A stretch of 64,000 nucleotides of DNA from Metabacillus litoralis (GTDB lineage Bacteria; Bacillota; Bacilli; Bacillales; Bacillaceae): NCBI RefSeq assembly GCF_020524045.1, contig NZ_JAIVKL010000015.1:54856-118855 (forward strand), in the 5' to 3' direction. Below, in pieces: positions 9,259-19,042 of this stretch. How positions within the stretch are numbered: position 1 is the stretch's first letter; every line of letters starts with the position of its first letter. Below the pieces are notes generated by a model. It made no database searches, had not been told where the DNA came from, and worked only from the letters and a program-made list of their open reading frames with translations. Made by a program: the position numbers and the translations under genes.

Positions 9259-10302
9259 ATGGAAAAAATATTAGAAGTGAAGGATTTACACATTTCGTTT
9301 CATACTTTTGGGGGAGAAGTACAGGCTATCCGTGGCGTAAACTTCGACTTATATAAAGGGGAAACACTTGCAATTGTAGGTGAGTCTGGATCTGGTAAAT
9401 CTGTAACAACTAAATCAATTATGCGCCTTTTACCTGAATCTAATTCAGAGATAAAGGCTGGAGAGATTTTATTTGATGATAAGAATCTTGCAAAACTAAA
9501 TAACAAGGCGATGCAGAAAATTCGAGGAAAAGACATTTCAATGATTTTCCAGGATCCAATGACATCTCTAAACCCGACAATGAAAATTGGTAAGCAAATT
9601 ATGGAACCAATTATCAAACATCAAAATTTAAGTAAATCGGCAGCAAAAGATCGTGCGATTGACTTATTACGTCTAGTTGGTATACCACAGCCTGAAGCAC
9701 GTTTTAACCAATATCCTCACCAGTTTTCCGGTGGTATGAGACAAAGGGTTGTTATTGCGATTGCACTTGCATGTAACCCAAAGGTTTTAATTGCAGATGA
9801 ACCAACAACTGCTTTGGATGTTACGATTCAAGCACAAATACTTGAGTTAATGAAGGATTTACAAAAGAAAATTGATACATCAATTATTTTCATTACTCAT
9901 GATCTTGGAGTTGTGGCAAACGTAGCAGATCGTGTAGCTGTTATGTATGGTGGGAAAATTGTTGAAATTGGAACTGTTGATGATGTATTTTACAATCCAC
10001 AACACCCATATACATGGGGCTTAATTAGTTCTATGCCTGATCTAGAATCTGACGATGTAGAATTATATGCAATCCCAGGAACACCACCTGATTTATTGAA
10101 CCCACCACCTGGTGATGCTTTTGCTGCTCGTAATGAATTTGCTATGAAAATTGATCATGAGAAACAACCACCTATGTATAAAGTATCTGAAACACATTAC
10201 GCAGCTACTTGGTTACTACATCCTGATGCTCCACATGTAGAACCACCAGAAGCTGTAAAACGTCGTAGACGTCAATTCCCTGGAAACAAGGAGGGAAAAT
10301 AA
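9259..10302 (+). CDS. oppD: Oligopeptide ABC transporter ATPase OppD
   Basis: A 347-residue ATP-binding subunit. Walker A GESGSGKS (about residue 40), signature FSGGMRQRV, Walker B VLIADEPTTALD and the H-loop ITHD are all intact. The C-terminal oligo_HPY extension (NPQHPYTWGL and a proline-rich stretch), typical of peptide-permease ATPases, is present. Works as a heterodimer with OppF under OppBC. The ribosome site AAGGTAGGTG lies just upstream. Confidence 0.95.
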   Translation: MEKILEVKDLHISFHTFGGEVQAIRGVNFDLYKGETLAIVGESGSGKSVTTKSIMRLLPESNSEIKAGEILFDDKNLAKLNNKAMQKIRGKDISMIFQDPMTSLNPTMKIGKQIMEPIIKHQNLSKSAAKDRAIDLLRLVGIPQPEARFNQYPHQFSGGMRQRVVIAIALACNPKVLIADEPTTALDVTIQAQILELMKDLQKKIDTSIIFITHDLGVVANVADRVAVMYGGKIVEIGTVDDVFYNPQHPYTWGLISSMPDLESDDVELYAIPGTPPDLLNPPPGDAFAARNEFAMKIDHEKQPPMYKVSETHYAATWLLHPDAPHVEPPEAVKRRRRQFPGNKEGK

Positions 10303-10303
10303 A

Positions 10304-11242
10304 ATGTCAAAAGAAAAATTGCTAGAAATTAAAAATTTAAAGCAGCATTTTAATATTGGAAAACCTAATGAAGTAAGAGCAGTTGATAACATTTCATTTG
10401 ATATTTATAAAGGTGAGACATTAGGACTTGTTGGTGAGTCAGGTTGTGGAAAATCTACTACTGGACGTACAATAATCAGATTATATGATGCAACAGGTGG
10501 CGATGTTATTTATGATGGTGTTAATGTACATGGTAAAAAATCTAAATCTGATTTAAAAGCATTTAATCGTAAAATGCAAATGATCTTCCAAGATCCATAT
10601 GCTTCATTAAATCCACGTATGAAAATCTCTGATGTTATTGCAGAAGGAATTGATATACATGGATTAGCAAAAACGAAAAAAGAACGTTTAGAAAAAGTGT
10701 ATGAGTTATTAGAAACAGTTGGGCTTAACCGTGAGCATGCAAATCGTTATCCGCATGAATTTAGTGGTGGACAACGTCAACGTATAGGGATTGCACGAGC
10801 TCTTGCTGTAGAACCTGAGTTCATTATTGCAGATGAGCCAATCTCTGCTCTTGATGTTTCTATTCAAGCACAAGTTGTTAACTTAATGAAAAAACTTCAA
10901 AGTGAAAAAGGGTTAACTTATTTATTTATTGCCCATGATCTTTCGATGGTAAAATATATTAGTGATCGAATAGGTGTTATGTATTTTGGAAAGTTAGTTG
11001 AGCTAGCAGATGCTAATGAACTATATAACAACCCAATACATCCATACACACAGTCATTACTATCAGCTATCCCACTTCCTGATCCAGATTATGAGCGTAG
11101 TCGTGTGAGAAAAACGTATGATCCAAGTCAGCACAATTATCAACCAAATGATGAAGTTGACTTCAGAGAAGTAAAGCCAGGACATTTTGTTATGTGTTCA
11201 GAAGCCGAGTTTAAACAATACCAAAAACAATATTCAAAGTAA
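10304..11242 (+). CDS. oppF: Oligopeptide ABC transporter ATPase OppF
   Basis: A 312-residue ATPase partner of OppD. Walker A GESGCGKST, signature FSGGQRQRIG, Walker B FIIADEPISALD and H-loop IAHD are intact, followed by the oligo_HPY region (NPIHPYTQSLL). It begins 1 nt after the oppD stop, with GGAGGG inside the end of oppD as ribosome site. It is the last gene of the operon, followed by a terminator. Confidence 0.95.
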   Translation: MSKEKLLEIKNLKQHFNIGKPNEVRAVDNISFDIYKGETLGLVGESGCGKSTTGRTIIRLYDATGGDVIYDGVNVHGKKSKSDLKAFNRKMQMIFQDPYASLNPRMKISDVIAEGIDIHGLAKTKKERLEKVYELLETVGLNREHANRYPHEFSGGQRQRIGIARALAVEPEFIIADEPISALDVSIQAQVVNLMKKLQSEKGLTYLFIAHDLSMVKYISDRIGVMYFGKLVELADANELYNNPIHPYTQSLLSAIPLPDPDYERSRVRKTYDPSQHNYQPNDEVDFREVKPGHFVMCSEAEFKQYQKQYSK

Positions 11243-11279
11243 TTGCCTTATCTGAAGGTAATTGTGAATAAATAAAGCC

Positions 11280-11310
11280 GACCAAATCGCAAAATGATTT
11301 GGTCTTTTTT
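11280..11310 (+). terminator. opp operon terminator
   Basis: GACCAAATC / GATTTGGTC stem with a 6-nt loop and six Ts. Confidence 0.92.
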
Positions 11311-11320
11311 CTGTTACCCA

Positions 11321-11359
11321 AGTTTGTACTGAAATTCAACATTAAGCTTTAAACTAGCC
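11321..11359 (+). repeat. MITE-174 end fragment
   Basis: TGAAATTCAACATTAAGC followed by TTTAAACTAGCC matches the right end of the complete 174-bp MITE at 62995-63168. The rest of this copy is not recognisable, although 11445-11500 (GGAAAGTAAATGACTGTA...) resembles the opposite end of another decayed copy. Nothing else is seen in the rest of the 530-bp gap before 11843. Confidence 0.5.
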
Positions 11360-11842
11360 AAGAAAAAAAGGTTTTTTTCCCAACGTGCAAATCGCAACTT
11401 GATCTAGACCTAACATAAGGATAATTACTTTAACTGGTTTTTTTTCGCAGGAAAGTAAATGACTGTAGGATATAGAAACAACAATGTTTGGCGGTGCTAC
11501 TCTTAGTTAAGTTAGAAAGACAAGAGTTTGTAGTAAAAAAGGTATCTTTAATTTAATTGGTAGGAATGGGATAGATAAAAAATTCGGGTGGATGTTACTT
11601 TGGAGTCTAGCGTATCAAAGTGCCATATAGAGGCTGCATTTACTTTTTTGATGATGTTATATAAATTACATTCTGCAAATATGCTATACATGTCCAATAA
11701 ATAAAATGTTTTGTCCTAATCTTCAAAGGGAATGTTGCATATACTATATTAAATTGTATAAAGCGAAAAAACTGATTTTTGTCTATTAACACAAGGGTTA
11801 TTTCTTTATACTTAAGATAGAAATAATAATGGGGGAGATCAA

Positions 11843-13069
11843 ATGAAGAGTAAAAACATCCGAAGCCGAAGTTACATAATAGTTATCATGTTTCTGATTA
11901 CTTCAATTTTTATTTCTACCAATGTAGAAGCTGACACGAATGGGTCATCCATGAATAGTAAAAATCATGTCATGCATAACGTAGGTTTACAAACAAAAAA
12001 CATACCGAAATCCATGCCTAGATTTGTTTATGATTCAGGATATTCATTTACATACCCTGATGCGGTAAGAGGAATTTATGTTACTGGTCATTCTGCTGGT
12101 GGAGAGAGATTCAAAAAGCTCACAAATATGATTAAAAACACAGAACTAAATGCAATGGTCATTGATGTGAAAGATGATTTTGGGAATTTAACTTATATGC
12201 CAGAGAAAACATCACCATATTTTGATATTAGTAAAAACTACATAAAAGATCCAAAAGAAATATTAAAGGAAATGGAAAAGAAAGAAATTTATCCTATAGC
12301 AAGAATTGTTGTATTTAAAGATACTGTTTTAGCAAATAAAAAACCAGAATGGTCATTTAAAGAAGGCAATAAAGTATGGAAAAACGGTAGGGGAGAATCA
12401 TTCGTTAATCCTTTCATGAAAGAAGTATGGGATTATAATGTCAACTTGGCGATAGAAGCAGCAAAACTTGGGTTTGAGGAAATTCAATTTGATTATGTTC
12501 GGTTTCCAGAAGGCTTTGAACGTCGAGATGATACTCTTACATATAATAAAGGTAAATACGGAGATGATAAGCAAGACAATGTACAAAAACGTGTAACTGC
12601 TGTGACAGATTTTGTTGCATATGCAAAAGATAAGCTAGAGCCATATGGAGTAGAAGTTTCCGTAGATATATTTGGATATACAGCTACATTAAAAGAGGCA
12701 CCAGGCATAGGGCAAAATTTCTCGAAAATCTCTGAGCATGTTGATGTTATTTCGTCTATGATTTATCCAAGTCATTGGACTTCATACTTTGGCATCGCTA
12801 AACCTGATCTAGAGCCATATAAGCTTATTAGTGAATATGCAAAATTAGAAAATCAAAAACTTAAAGAAACTGAAAATAAACCAACATCCAGACCATGGAT
12901 ACAGGATTTTACTGCTTCTTATTTAGGTAAAGGAAATTATCAGGTCTATGGTAAGAAAGAAGTAGAAGAACAAATTAAAGCTTTAAATGAACATGGAATA
13001 AATGAGTTCTTATTATGGAATGCCGGAAATACGTATTCCACTGGAGTAGATTACACGCCTGTTAATTAG
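11843..13069 (+). CDS. Secreted putative glycoside hydrolase, DUF4015
   Basis: A 408-residue protein. Residues 1-31 are a signal peptide (basic start, hydrophobic IVIMFLITSIFISTNVEA, cleavage near VEA-DT). The mature part matches the DUF4015 TIM-barrel glycosidase type: RGIYVTGHSAGG, LNAMVIDVKDDFG, FEEIQFDYVRFPEG and ISSMIYPSHW are typical strand-end motifs, with conserved acids such as the Asp in DYVRFP. Substrate unknown; a cell-wall or extracellular polysaccharide is likely. GGGGGAG lies 8 nt before the start. Monocistronic, ended by the hairpin at 13106. Confidence 0.75.
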   Translation: MKSKNIRSRSYIIVIMFLITSIFISTNVEADTNGSSMNSKNHVMHNVGLQTKNIPKSMPRFVYDSGYSFTYPDAVRGIYVTGHSAGGERFKKLTNMIKNTELNAMVIDVKDDFGNLTYMPEKTSPYFDISKNYIKDPKEILKEMEKKEIYPIARIVVFKDTVLANKKPEWSFKEGNKVWKNGRGESFVNPFMKEVWDYNVNLAIEAAKLGFEEIQFDYVRFPEGFERRDDTLTYNKGKYGDDKQDNVQKRVTAVTDFVAYAKDKLEPYGVEVSVDIFGYTATLKEAPGIGQNFSKISEHVDVISSMIYPSHWTSYFGIAKPDLEPYKLISEYAKLENQKLKETENKPTSRPWIQDFTASYLGKGNYQVYGKKEVEEQIKALNEHGINEFLLWNAGNTYSTGVDYTPVN

Positions 13070-13105
13070 GTTTAACTATAGACATCTAAAAGTGAAGATA
13101 TACAG

Positions 13106-13140
13106 AAAACGTTTGAATACAACTTCAAGCGTTTTTTGTT
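13106..13140 (+). terminator. Terminator of the DUF4015 gene
   Basis: AACGTTTGAA / TTCAAGCGTT stem (one G-T pair) followed by a T-run. Confidence 0.85.
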
Positions 13141-13230
13141 TTTGGGTTATGTTAGAGCTTAAGGTTAATTTTTAGGACTTTGTGATTTTGGGTTAGAGCA
13201 GTTAAAAGCGGGGCAATCCTCCTGAGTAAA

Positions 13231-13540
13231 GGTCGGCATGTAGGCGATGAAGGACATGAGCGAGAGGAGAGCAAGAGAAAAAGAAAGGTCGTCATAGAGC
13301 CGATGACGGACATGAGCGGTAGGAAAGCAAGAGAAAAAGGTCGTCATAGAGCAGATGAAAGACATAAGCGGTAGGAAAGCAAGAGAAAAAGGTCGTCATA
13401 GAGCAGATTAAAGTCATAAGCGGTAGGAAAGCAAGAGAAAAAGGTCGTCATAGAGCAGATGACGGACATAAGCGGTAGGAAAGCAAGAGAAAAAGGTCGT
13501 CATAGAGCTGATGAAGAACAAAGCGGATGAAAACACGAGT
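13231..13540 (+). repeat. R52 tandem array 1 (about 6 units)
   Basis: Units begin GGTCGTCATAGAGC at 13287, 13339, 13391, 13443 and 13495, exactly 52 bp apart, preceded by a diverged unit at 13231. The core GTCGTCAT...ATGACGGAC is an imperfect dyad. The period is not a multiple of 3 and the units hold no conserved reading frame. Same unit type as at 23339 and 57481. Confidence 0.93.
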
Positions 13541-13814
13541 AAAAGTTCCTCACATATTGAATCCCTATAAATGTTAAGAAATTTATTGAACATATAAAAG
13601 GTAAAGCTAGAAGACTGGTTATTATCGAGATTAAAGCACTATGGGAAATATTAGATCGTGTTCTACATCACGTAACAATCTTTAATATTGTTCTGCGTTC
13701 TTTTGAAATTAATATTATTTAGATAGAGAAGATATTGAGTAATTTTTGTCCATTCATAAACGATCAAAATTGTACATCATCAGAGGCTCCGATAGGGAAA
13801 ACGAACTACATTTT

Positions 13815-13868
13815 TCCCGGCAAAGAGAATCTCTGTACCGGAAATCAGTAACAAAGTTTAACAGTGCC
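13815..13868 (-). repeat. Decayed MITE-174 end
   Basis: CCCGGCAAAGAGAATCTCTG and ACAAAGTTTAACAGTGCC match the reverse complement of the left end of the MITE at 62995 with scattered changes. The rest of the 470-bp gap (13541-14010) shows nothing recognisable. Confidence 0.5.
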
Positions 13869-14010
13869 TTCTTTCTATAACTTTAATTCTTAAGAATTTT
13901 GTCAGTTAAATAAAGAAATAAAAATTTACCAAGTTTAACAGCAAAAAAAGAAGGGTATACATAATTGTGGGAGAACATAGTATAAGAAATCAATAAGAGG
14001 GAGCAGATCA

Positions 14011-14589
14011 ATGAATTGGTATGAAAAACTAAGTAAGTATTTTCCCATAGAAGAAATGAAATCAAAAGAGCATATAGAAGCCTTACTAAAAGAAAAAAGC
14101 GACATTTACCATAAAGATGAAGGTAAAAATCATGTATTAATGTATGCCGAGCTTGATGACTTTATTTTTATTGATTATATTTTTGTTTCAAAAGATGCAA
14201 GAGGAGAAGGTTTAGGAAACAAATTAATTGAAAAGCTTAAGAAAAAGAAAAAACCGATCATTTTAGAAGTAGAACCTTTTAATTATGAAGATACAGACTC
14301 AGAGAAAAGATTGAAATTTTACCAAAGAGAAGGATTTAAGCACGCTACATCGATTGGATATGAACGTCGATCACTTGCAACAAATGAAGTGAATAAAATG
14401 GAGATTCTTTATTGGGCACCGAGTGACGAATCAGAAGAACAGGTTTATGATGCGATGAAAAAAACATATGAGATCATCCACACATTTAAGGATAAAGAGC
14501 TTTATGGAGATTCATATCAATCAGTTGATGAAGTATTAACAATTGATGATAGAGATAACAAAAGTGATCTTTTTAAAGATTTAAGTTAA
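14011..14589 (+). CDS. yjbC: GNAT-family acetyltransferase YjbC
   Basis: A 192-residue protein with a GNAT core: DYIFVSKDARGEGLGNKLIE carries the acetyl-CoA binding R/Q-x-x-G-x-G/A pattern (RGEGLG), followed by YQREGFK. The acidic C-terminal third is outside the GNAT fold. Substrate unknown. In B. subtilis yjbC lies directly upstream of spx and can be co-transcribed with it; the same arrangement occurs here, with a 281-bp gap. AGAGGGAG precedes the ATG. Confidence 0.85.
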   Translation: MNWYEKLSKYFPIEEMKSKEHIEALLKEKSDIYHKDEGKNHVLMYAELDDFIFIDYIFVSKDARGEGLGNKLIEKLKKKKKPIILEVEPFNYEDTDSEKRLKFYQREGFKHATSIGYERRSLATNEVNKMEILYWAPSDESEEQVYDAMKKTYEIIHTFKDKELYGDSYQSVDEVLTIDDRDNKSDLFKDLS

Positions 14590-14775
14590 TTGAGAATAGT
14601 TGGTTGTAATTGACAATGATAAGACAAGATAATACCTTTTTATTATTGTTTTCGACTAATTCGACTAAAAATTGACTGCATAGTCATTGTTGGAATTTAC
14701 TTAGATTAATTAGGATTGTAATCGTTTTGTCATACTTTTAACATAAAATCTATATGCATACTTACTTTTTTATAG

Positions 14776-14781
14776 TATAAT
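14776..14781 (+). promoter_or_regulatory. Candidate -10 of an spx promoter
   Basis: A perfect TATAAT lies 90 bp before the spx start. No good -35 at 17 bp. TTGTCA (14727-14732) with TATATG (14751-14756) is a second possibility. spx in B. subtilis is driven by several promoters, so both may be used. Confidence 0.35.
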
Positions 14782-14870
14782 CAATTTAGAGATTTCTTAT
14801 TTAAAGTAATTTCAATTTTATATACTTTTCTTTATGAAAACTCATTCTATAATTAGAGGAGTGAAGGATA

Positions 14871-15266
14871 ATGGTAACACTATATACGTCACCAAGTTGT
14901 ACTTCATGTAGAAAAGCTAAAGCTTGGTTAGAAGAACACGACATCCCATATACTGAACGTAATATCTTCTCTGAGCCTTTAACAATTCAAGAGATAAAGG
15001 AAATTTTGAGAATGACTGAAGATGGCACTGATGAAATCATCTCAACGCGTTCGAAAATTTTCCAAAAGTTAAATATAAACTTAGAAACATTACCTTTACA
15101 AGATTTATATAACTTAATTCAAGAAAACCCTGGTCTACTTCGTCGTCCTATTATTATCGATGAAAAAAGACTTCAAGTAGGTTATAACGAAGATGAAATT
15201 CGTCGTTTCCTACCACGTCGTGTTCGTACTTATCAATTAAGAGAAGCTCAACGTTTGGTTAATTAA
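14871..15266 (+). CDS. spx: Global transcription regulator Spx
   Basis: A 131-residue ArsC-like regulator that binds the RNA polymerase alpha C-terminal domain and switches on thiol-stress genes. The redox switch CTSC (Cys10, Cys13) is intact, and Gly52, which contacts alpha, is present. Length equals B. subtilis Spx. Its stability is set by ClpXP with the adaptor SpxH, also encoded in this window at 25057. GAGGAGTG lies upstream of the start. Confidence 0.97.
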   Translation: MVTLYTSPSCTSCRKAKAWLEEHDIPYTERNIFSEPLTIQEIKEILRMTEDGTDEIISTRSKIFQKLNINLETLPLQDLYNLIQENPGLLRRPIIIDEKRLQVGYNEDEIRRFLPRRVRTYQLREAQRLVN

Positions 15267-15275
15267 ATAAAATAG

Positions 15276-15307
15276 AAAAGGCAAATTCTAAAAGAGTCTG
15301 CCTTTTT
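15276..15307. terminator. Terminator between spx and the TerC gene
   Basis: AAAAGGCA...TGCCTTTTT stem of moderate quality with A-run and T-run, serving both converging genes. Confidence 0.8.
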
Positions 15308-15317
15308 CATATTTAAT

Positions 15318-15995
15318 TTAGTTTTTATTTGTTCGCAGATTAAATAGTTGGTGGTAAAGGATACCAGCTAAGAGAATAAATGTTGTCGTGACAAATGGTA
15401 AACTGTAGGCTAATGTTTGATGTGATACAAATAATGATTGAAGTTTATGGTCTTCGACGATCATCTTACCAGCGGTGAATGCAAGTAAACCTCCTCCAAC
15501 ATATATCAAAATTGGATACTTTGTTAATAACACAAGAATCATTTTACTTCCCCAAATAATAATTGGTATTGAGATGAATAAACCTATTGCAACAAGTAGC
15601 ATATGCCCCTGTGCAGCTCCAGCTACAGCAACAACGTTGTCAAATCCCATTAGTAAATCAGCAATGACGATTGTCTGAACTGCTTTCCATAATGAAGCAT
15701 GACTTTTTATTTTACTGGAGTCATCATCTTTACCAACAATTAAATGAAAAGCAATATATAGCAGGAATACTCCTCCGATTACCTGTAAAAAAGGAACATT
15801 CAATAAATAAACGGCAACTAATGTTATTAGAATCCTAATAACTATTGCAAGCAAAGTACCAAAAATAATGGCTTTGTTTCGCTGAATAACAGGTAGATTA
15901 CGACATGCCATAGCGATAACGACGGCATTATCTGCTCCAAGTACGAGATCAATTCCGATAATGATTAAAAGTGAAAGTAAAAAATCTTGTTCCAT
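15318..15995 (-). CDS. yjbE: TerC-family membrane protein (YjbE-like), putative metal exporter
   Basis: A 225-residue protein with about seven hydrophobic segments and the TerC signatures IDLVLGADNAVVIAMA near the N-terminus and ADLLMGFDNVVAVAGAA near the middle; their acidic residues are thought to bind metal. B. subtilis TerC-family proteins related to this one export Mn(II) and help metallate secreted enzymes; applying that role to this copy is inference from family. AGAGGG precedes the ATG by 9 nt. It lies convergent to spx, as yjbE does in B. subtilis. Confidence 0.85.
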   Translation of the reverse strand: MEQDFLLSLLIIIGIDLVLGADNAVVIAMACRNLPVIQRNKAIIFGTLLAIVIRILITLVAVYLLNVPFLQVIGGVFLLYIAFHLIVGKDDDSSKIKSHASLWKAVQTIVIADLLMGFDNVVAVAGAAQGHMLLVAIGLFISIPIIIWGSKMILVLLTKYPILIYVGGGLLAFTAGKMIVEDHKLQSLFVSHQTLAYSLPFVTTTFILLAGILYHQLFNLRTNKN

Positions 15996-15999
15996 AAAG

Positions 16000-16335
16000 T
16001 TATACCCTCTTTCAGCTTTTTCACTGCTTGTACAATTATATGAGCAGAATTATATATTATGATGGAAAATCATATAGGTAAAACAACTGTTTTTATAATT
16101 TCAGAGTTTTTTTATTTCATTTACGTACTTTTTATCATAAAATAGGAGTACAAGATTACTTCATAATTGAAGGTTTTATAGTAAACTCAGCAGATGATCT
16201 ACTTTTTAGGGATGCTGATACTACCTTTATCCTTGATTAAATCTTTGCAAGTTTGGGTAAAGTGTAGTAAAGTACAACTACCTTTTAGAGGGGGGTTGGC
16301 CCTTCAACATCTTATACAGAAGGGAAGGTTGAGAA
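16000..16335. other. Divergent intergenic region terC/mecA
   Basis: About 340 AT-rich bases that must hold the promoters of both genes. No strong operator, riboswitch or repeat is recognised. Confidence 0.4.
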
Positions 16336-17007
16336 ATGGAAATCGAACGTATTAACGATAATACTGTAAAATTTTATATTTCGTATATGGATATAGAAGA
16401 GCGTGGGTTTGATCGTGAAGAGATCTGGTATAACCGAGATCGAAGTGAAGAATTATTCTGGGAAATGATGGACGAAGTTCATGAAGAGGAAGAGTTCATG
16501 GTAGAAGGTCCACTTTGGATTCAAGTTCAAGCACTAGATAAAGGTCTTGAAGTCATTGTAACAAAAGCACAGGTCTCAAAGGATGGACAAAAGCTCGAGC
16601 TTCCTATTTCAGATGAAAAGTTGAAAGAGCTACCAGTCGATGAAAATATTGAATCATTATTAGACCATCATTTTAATAAATCAAGCGATTCAAAGGACGA
16701 ACAGATAGAAGATATCGAGCAGCAGCTCCAATTTGTAATTAAATTCAATGATTTTGAGAATGTTATTTCTTTATCTAAGTATTCGTTACTAGCAGGCATG
16801 ACGAATCACCTATATTCACTTGATCAAAATTACTATGTATATGTAGAGTTTGATGATGAGGTTAGTGATGAGGAAATCGAAAATACGTTAAGTATTATTC
16901 TTGAGTATGGACAGGAATCACGAGTAACAATTCATCGTCTTGAGGAATATGGAAACTTAATTGCAAAAGATCATGCTTTAAATACAATTAGAAAGCATTT
17001 TTCATAA
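16336..17007 (+). CDS. mecA: Adaptor protein MecA
   Basis: A 223-residue adaptor that targets ComK, and other proteins, to the ClpCP protease and so controls competence. The N-terminal substrate-binding domain MEIERINDNTVKFYISYMD is followed by an acidic linker (about residues 105-128) and the C-terminal ClpC-binding domain. Length matches the family. The stop codon TAA lies within the target duplication TTCATAAA of MITE-162 copy E, so the element starts 2 nt after the stop and separates mecA from its terminator. Confidence 0.95.
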   Translation: MEIERINDNTVKFYISYMDIEERGFDREEIWYNRDRSEELFWEMMDEVHEEEEFMVEGPLWIQVQALDKGLEVIVTKAQVSKDGQKLELPISDEKLKELPVDENIESLLDHHFNKSSDSKDEQIEDIEQQLQFVIKFNDFENVISLSKYSLLAGMTNHLYSLDQNYYVYVEFDDEVSDEEIENTLSIILEYGQESRVTIHRLEEYGNLIAKDHALNTIRKHFS

Positions 17008-17008
17008 A

Positions 17009-17166
17009 GGCTTTTTTCTGAAGGATTGTTGCTAATGAACTAATTTCCTGTTAGTAACAATGTTTTATCATATAAAGGTACGATTCTTAGAAGAAAAGAT
17101 GCCACTAGATTTTATTATGTGCTGTTTCTTCATATGATTAAAAGCAACAAAGTTTACGAAGCAAAT
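17009..17166 (+). mobile_element. MITE-162 copy E
   Basis: A copy of about 158 bp starting GGCTTTTTTCTGAAGGATTG. The right end is decayed (TTTACGAAGCAAA instead of TTTACGAAAACAGCC). Direct repeats TTCATAAA lie at 17001-17008 and 17167-17174. Confidence 0.88.
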
Positions 17167-17194
17167 TTCATAAAACAATATTTTTAGTTTCTTA

Positions 17195-17229
17195 GCCGAT
17201 TTCAAACATGGATCGGTATTTTTTTTTTG
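17195..17229 (+). terminator. Probable mecA terminator
   Basis: GCCGAT / ATCGGT stem followed by a long T-run, now about 190 bp from the mecA stop because of the MITE. Confidence 0.7.
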
Positions 17230-17439
17230 AACATGGGAAATGTTATTTACAATATGATAATCATAATCTCATTGTAACCATGCTTTGATCTCTTAAGTTT
17301 TAACTGGAAAAAAAGGGAAGTAAAACTAAAAAAGCTATGCTGAGGTGTGTGGCTATATGAGATGAATGGCCCCCTTGCTTACGCTGTGAAGAAGGGAGAA
17401 TTCTGTAGCTGCACACTTGGAGATTATTACTGAACCGCT

Positions 17440-17482
17440 TTTATAAAACGAATGCCTGTAACGGAAATTAAGTTTAACAGAG
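17440..17482 (-). repeat. Decayed MITE-174 end
   Basis: ACGAATGCCTGTAACGGAAA and AGTTTAACAGAGC match the reverse complement of the left end of the MITE at 62995. The block before it (about 17331-17430) has a GC-rich, partly palindromic composition and may be the decayed interior. This remnant ends about 25 bp upstream of the cls start. Confidence 0.6.
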
Positions 17483-17508
17483 CTGAAAATAAAGTAAGGT
17501 GAAAAGGT

Positions 17509-19020
17509 ATGAGGTATACATTCCGTTTACTATTATTTGTAACTGTAATTGCTTCCATTATTCTTATAACAAAAAACTTATGGGGAGATTGGATTGTTGG
17601 TACGTTCAGTGTGCTTTTTACATTGTCTATTATCTTTATTTGTATCGTGATCTTCCTAGAAAACCGACATCCCTCACATACAATAACATGGCTTGTTGTA
17701 TTAGGTGGTTTTCCATTAGTAGGTTTTTTCTTTTATTTATTTTTTGGAAGAAACATCAAAAAGAGAAGATTATTTGAAAAGAAGGCTTTAACTGATGAAA
17801 AGGCTTTTTTAGAAATTGAAGGTAATCATAGTTCATATCAAGATAAAATTAATCATATGGGAAATCACCAACAATTATTATTTAAGCTAGCACATCGTTT
17901 AGGACATAGTCCAATTTCTTTCGCTACAAAAACGAAAGCCCTTACTGACGGAAATGAAACGTTTGAACATATATTTCAGGAATTAAAAAAAGCCAAACAT
18001 CATATTCATCTTGAATATTATATCGTACGAAATGATGAAGTAGGTCAGAAATTAAAACACCTATTGATTGATAAGGCACGTGAAGGCATTGAAATTAGAT
18101 TTTTATATGATGCTGTCGGCTGTTGGAAACTTTCTAAAGACTATATTAAAGAAATGAAAAAAGCAGGAATAGAAATGGTGTCCTTTTTACCTGTGAAAAT
18201 ACCATTTCTTAATAACAAAATTAATTTTCGTAATCACAGAAAAATAATCGTCATTGATGGTTCTGTTGGCTTTGTTGGTGGATTAAATGTAGGCGATGAA
18301 TATCTTGGTAAAGATCAATATTTTGGCTACTGGCGAGACACACATTTACTAATTAAAGGTGAAGCAGTAAGAACACTTCAGATGATTTTCTTGCAAGATT
18401 GGTATTATATGACCGATAAAAAACTTTTATCAGATACTTACTTATCTTCATCTTCAGGTGTAATAGAAGAAACAGGTGGTGTTCAGCTTATTGCTGGAGG
18501 TCCTGATAATAAGTGGGATGTAATAAAAAATCTATTTTTTTCAATGATTGTATCAGCTAAGAAATCTATTTGGATTGCCTCACCTTATTTTGTGCCTGAT
18601 GAGGATATTTTAACAGCTCTAAAGGTTGCTGCACTAAGTGGGATCGATGTTAGATTATTAGTTCCTAAACGACCTGATAAAAAAATAGTTTATTATGCTT
18701 CAAGGTCGTACTTTCCAGAGCTGCTTGATGCAGGGGCAAAGGTATATGAGTATGAAAAGGGTTTTTTGCATAGTAAAATTGTGATTGTAGATTATGAGTT
18801 GGCTTCTATTGGTACAGCTAATATGGATATGAGAAGCTTTCACTTGAATTTTGAGGTAAATGCCTTTTTATATAGAACAGGGAGTACTCAAACTTTAGTA
18901 AATGAATATATAAAAGATATTGAAGAATCCAAGGAAATTGTCATGGATGAGTTTGTTAAACGTTCGATTGTTAAAAAACTTTTTGAATCAACCGCAAGAT
19001 TAATGTCGCCTTTACTTTAG
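17509..19020 (+). CDS. cls: Cardiolipin synthase
   Basis: A 503-residue membrane enzyme that condenses two phosphatidylglycerols to cardiolipin and glycerol. Two N-terminal membrane segments (about residues 5-20 and 28-48, plus a third near 60-80) precede two phospholipase-D motifs: HRKIIVIDGSVGFVGG (about residue 243) and HSKIVIVDYELASIGTANMD (about residue 422). Both HxKxxxxD sets are complete. Length is typical. The start ATG 17509 has only a weak AAAAGG site. Confidence 0.93.
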   Translation: MRYTFRLLLFVTVIASIILITKNLWGDWIVGTFSVLFTLSIIFICIVIFLENRHPSHTITWLVVLGGFPLVGFFFYLFFGRNIKKRRLFEKKALTDEKAFLEIEGNHSSYQDKINHMGNHQQLLFKLAHRLGHSPISFATKTKALTDGNETFEHIFQELKKAKHHIHLEYYIVRNDEVGQKLKHLLIDKAREGIEIRFLYDAVGCWKLSKDYIKEMKKAGIEMVSFLPVKIPFLNNKINFRNHRKIIVIDGSVGFVGGLNVGDEYLGKDQYFGYWRDTHLLIKGEAVRTLQMIFLQDWYYMTDKKLLSDTYLSSSSGVIEETGGVQLIAGGPDNKWDVIKNLFFSMIVSAKKSIWIASPYFVPDEDILTALKVAALSGIDVRLLVPKRPDKKIVYYASRSYFPELLDAGAKVYEYEKGFLHSKIVIVDYELASIGTANMDMRSFHLNFEVNAFLYRTGSTQTLVNEYIKDIEESKEIVMDEFVKRSIVKKLFESTARLMSPLL

Positions 19021-19042
19021 TGTGATAAAAATGTTATCAATT

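Noticed and set aside
13231..13540. Possible CRISPR array
   Set aside because: The whole 52-bp unit repeats with few changes; there are no unique spacers of constant length and no cas genes. The same holds for 23339-23875 and 57481-57775.
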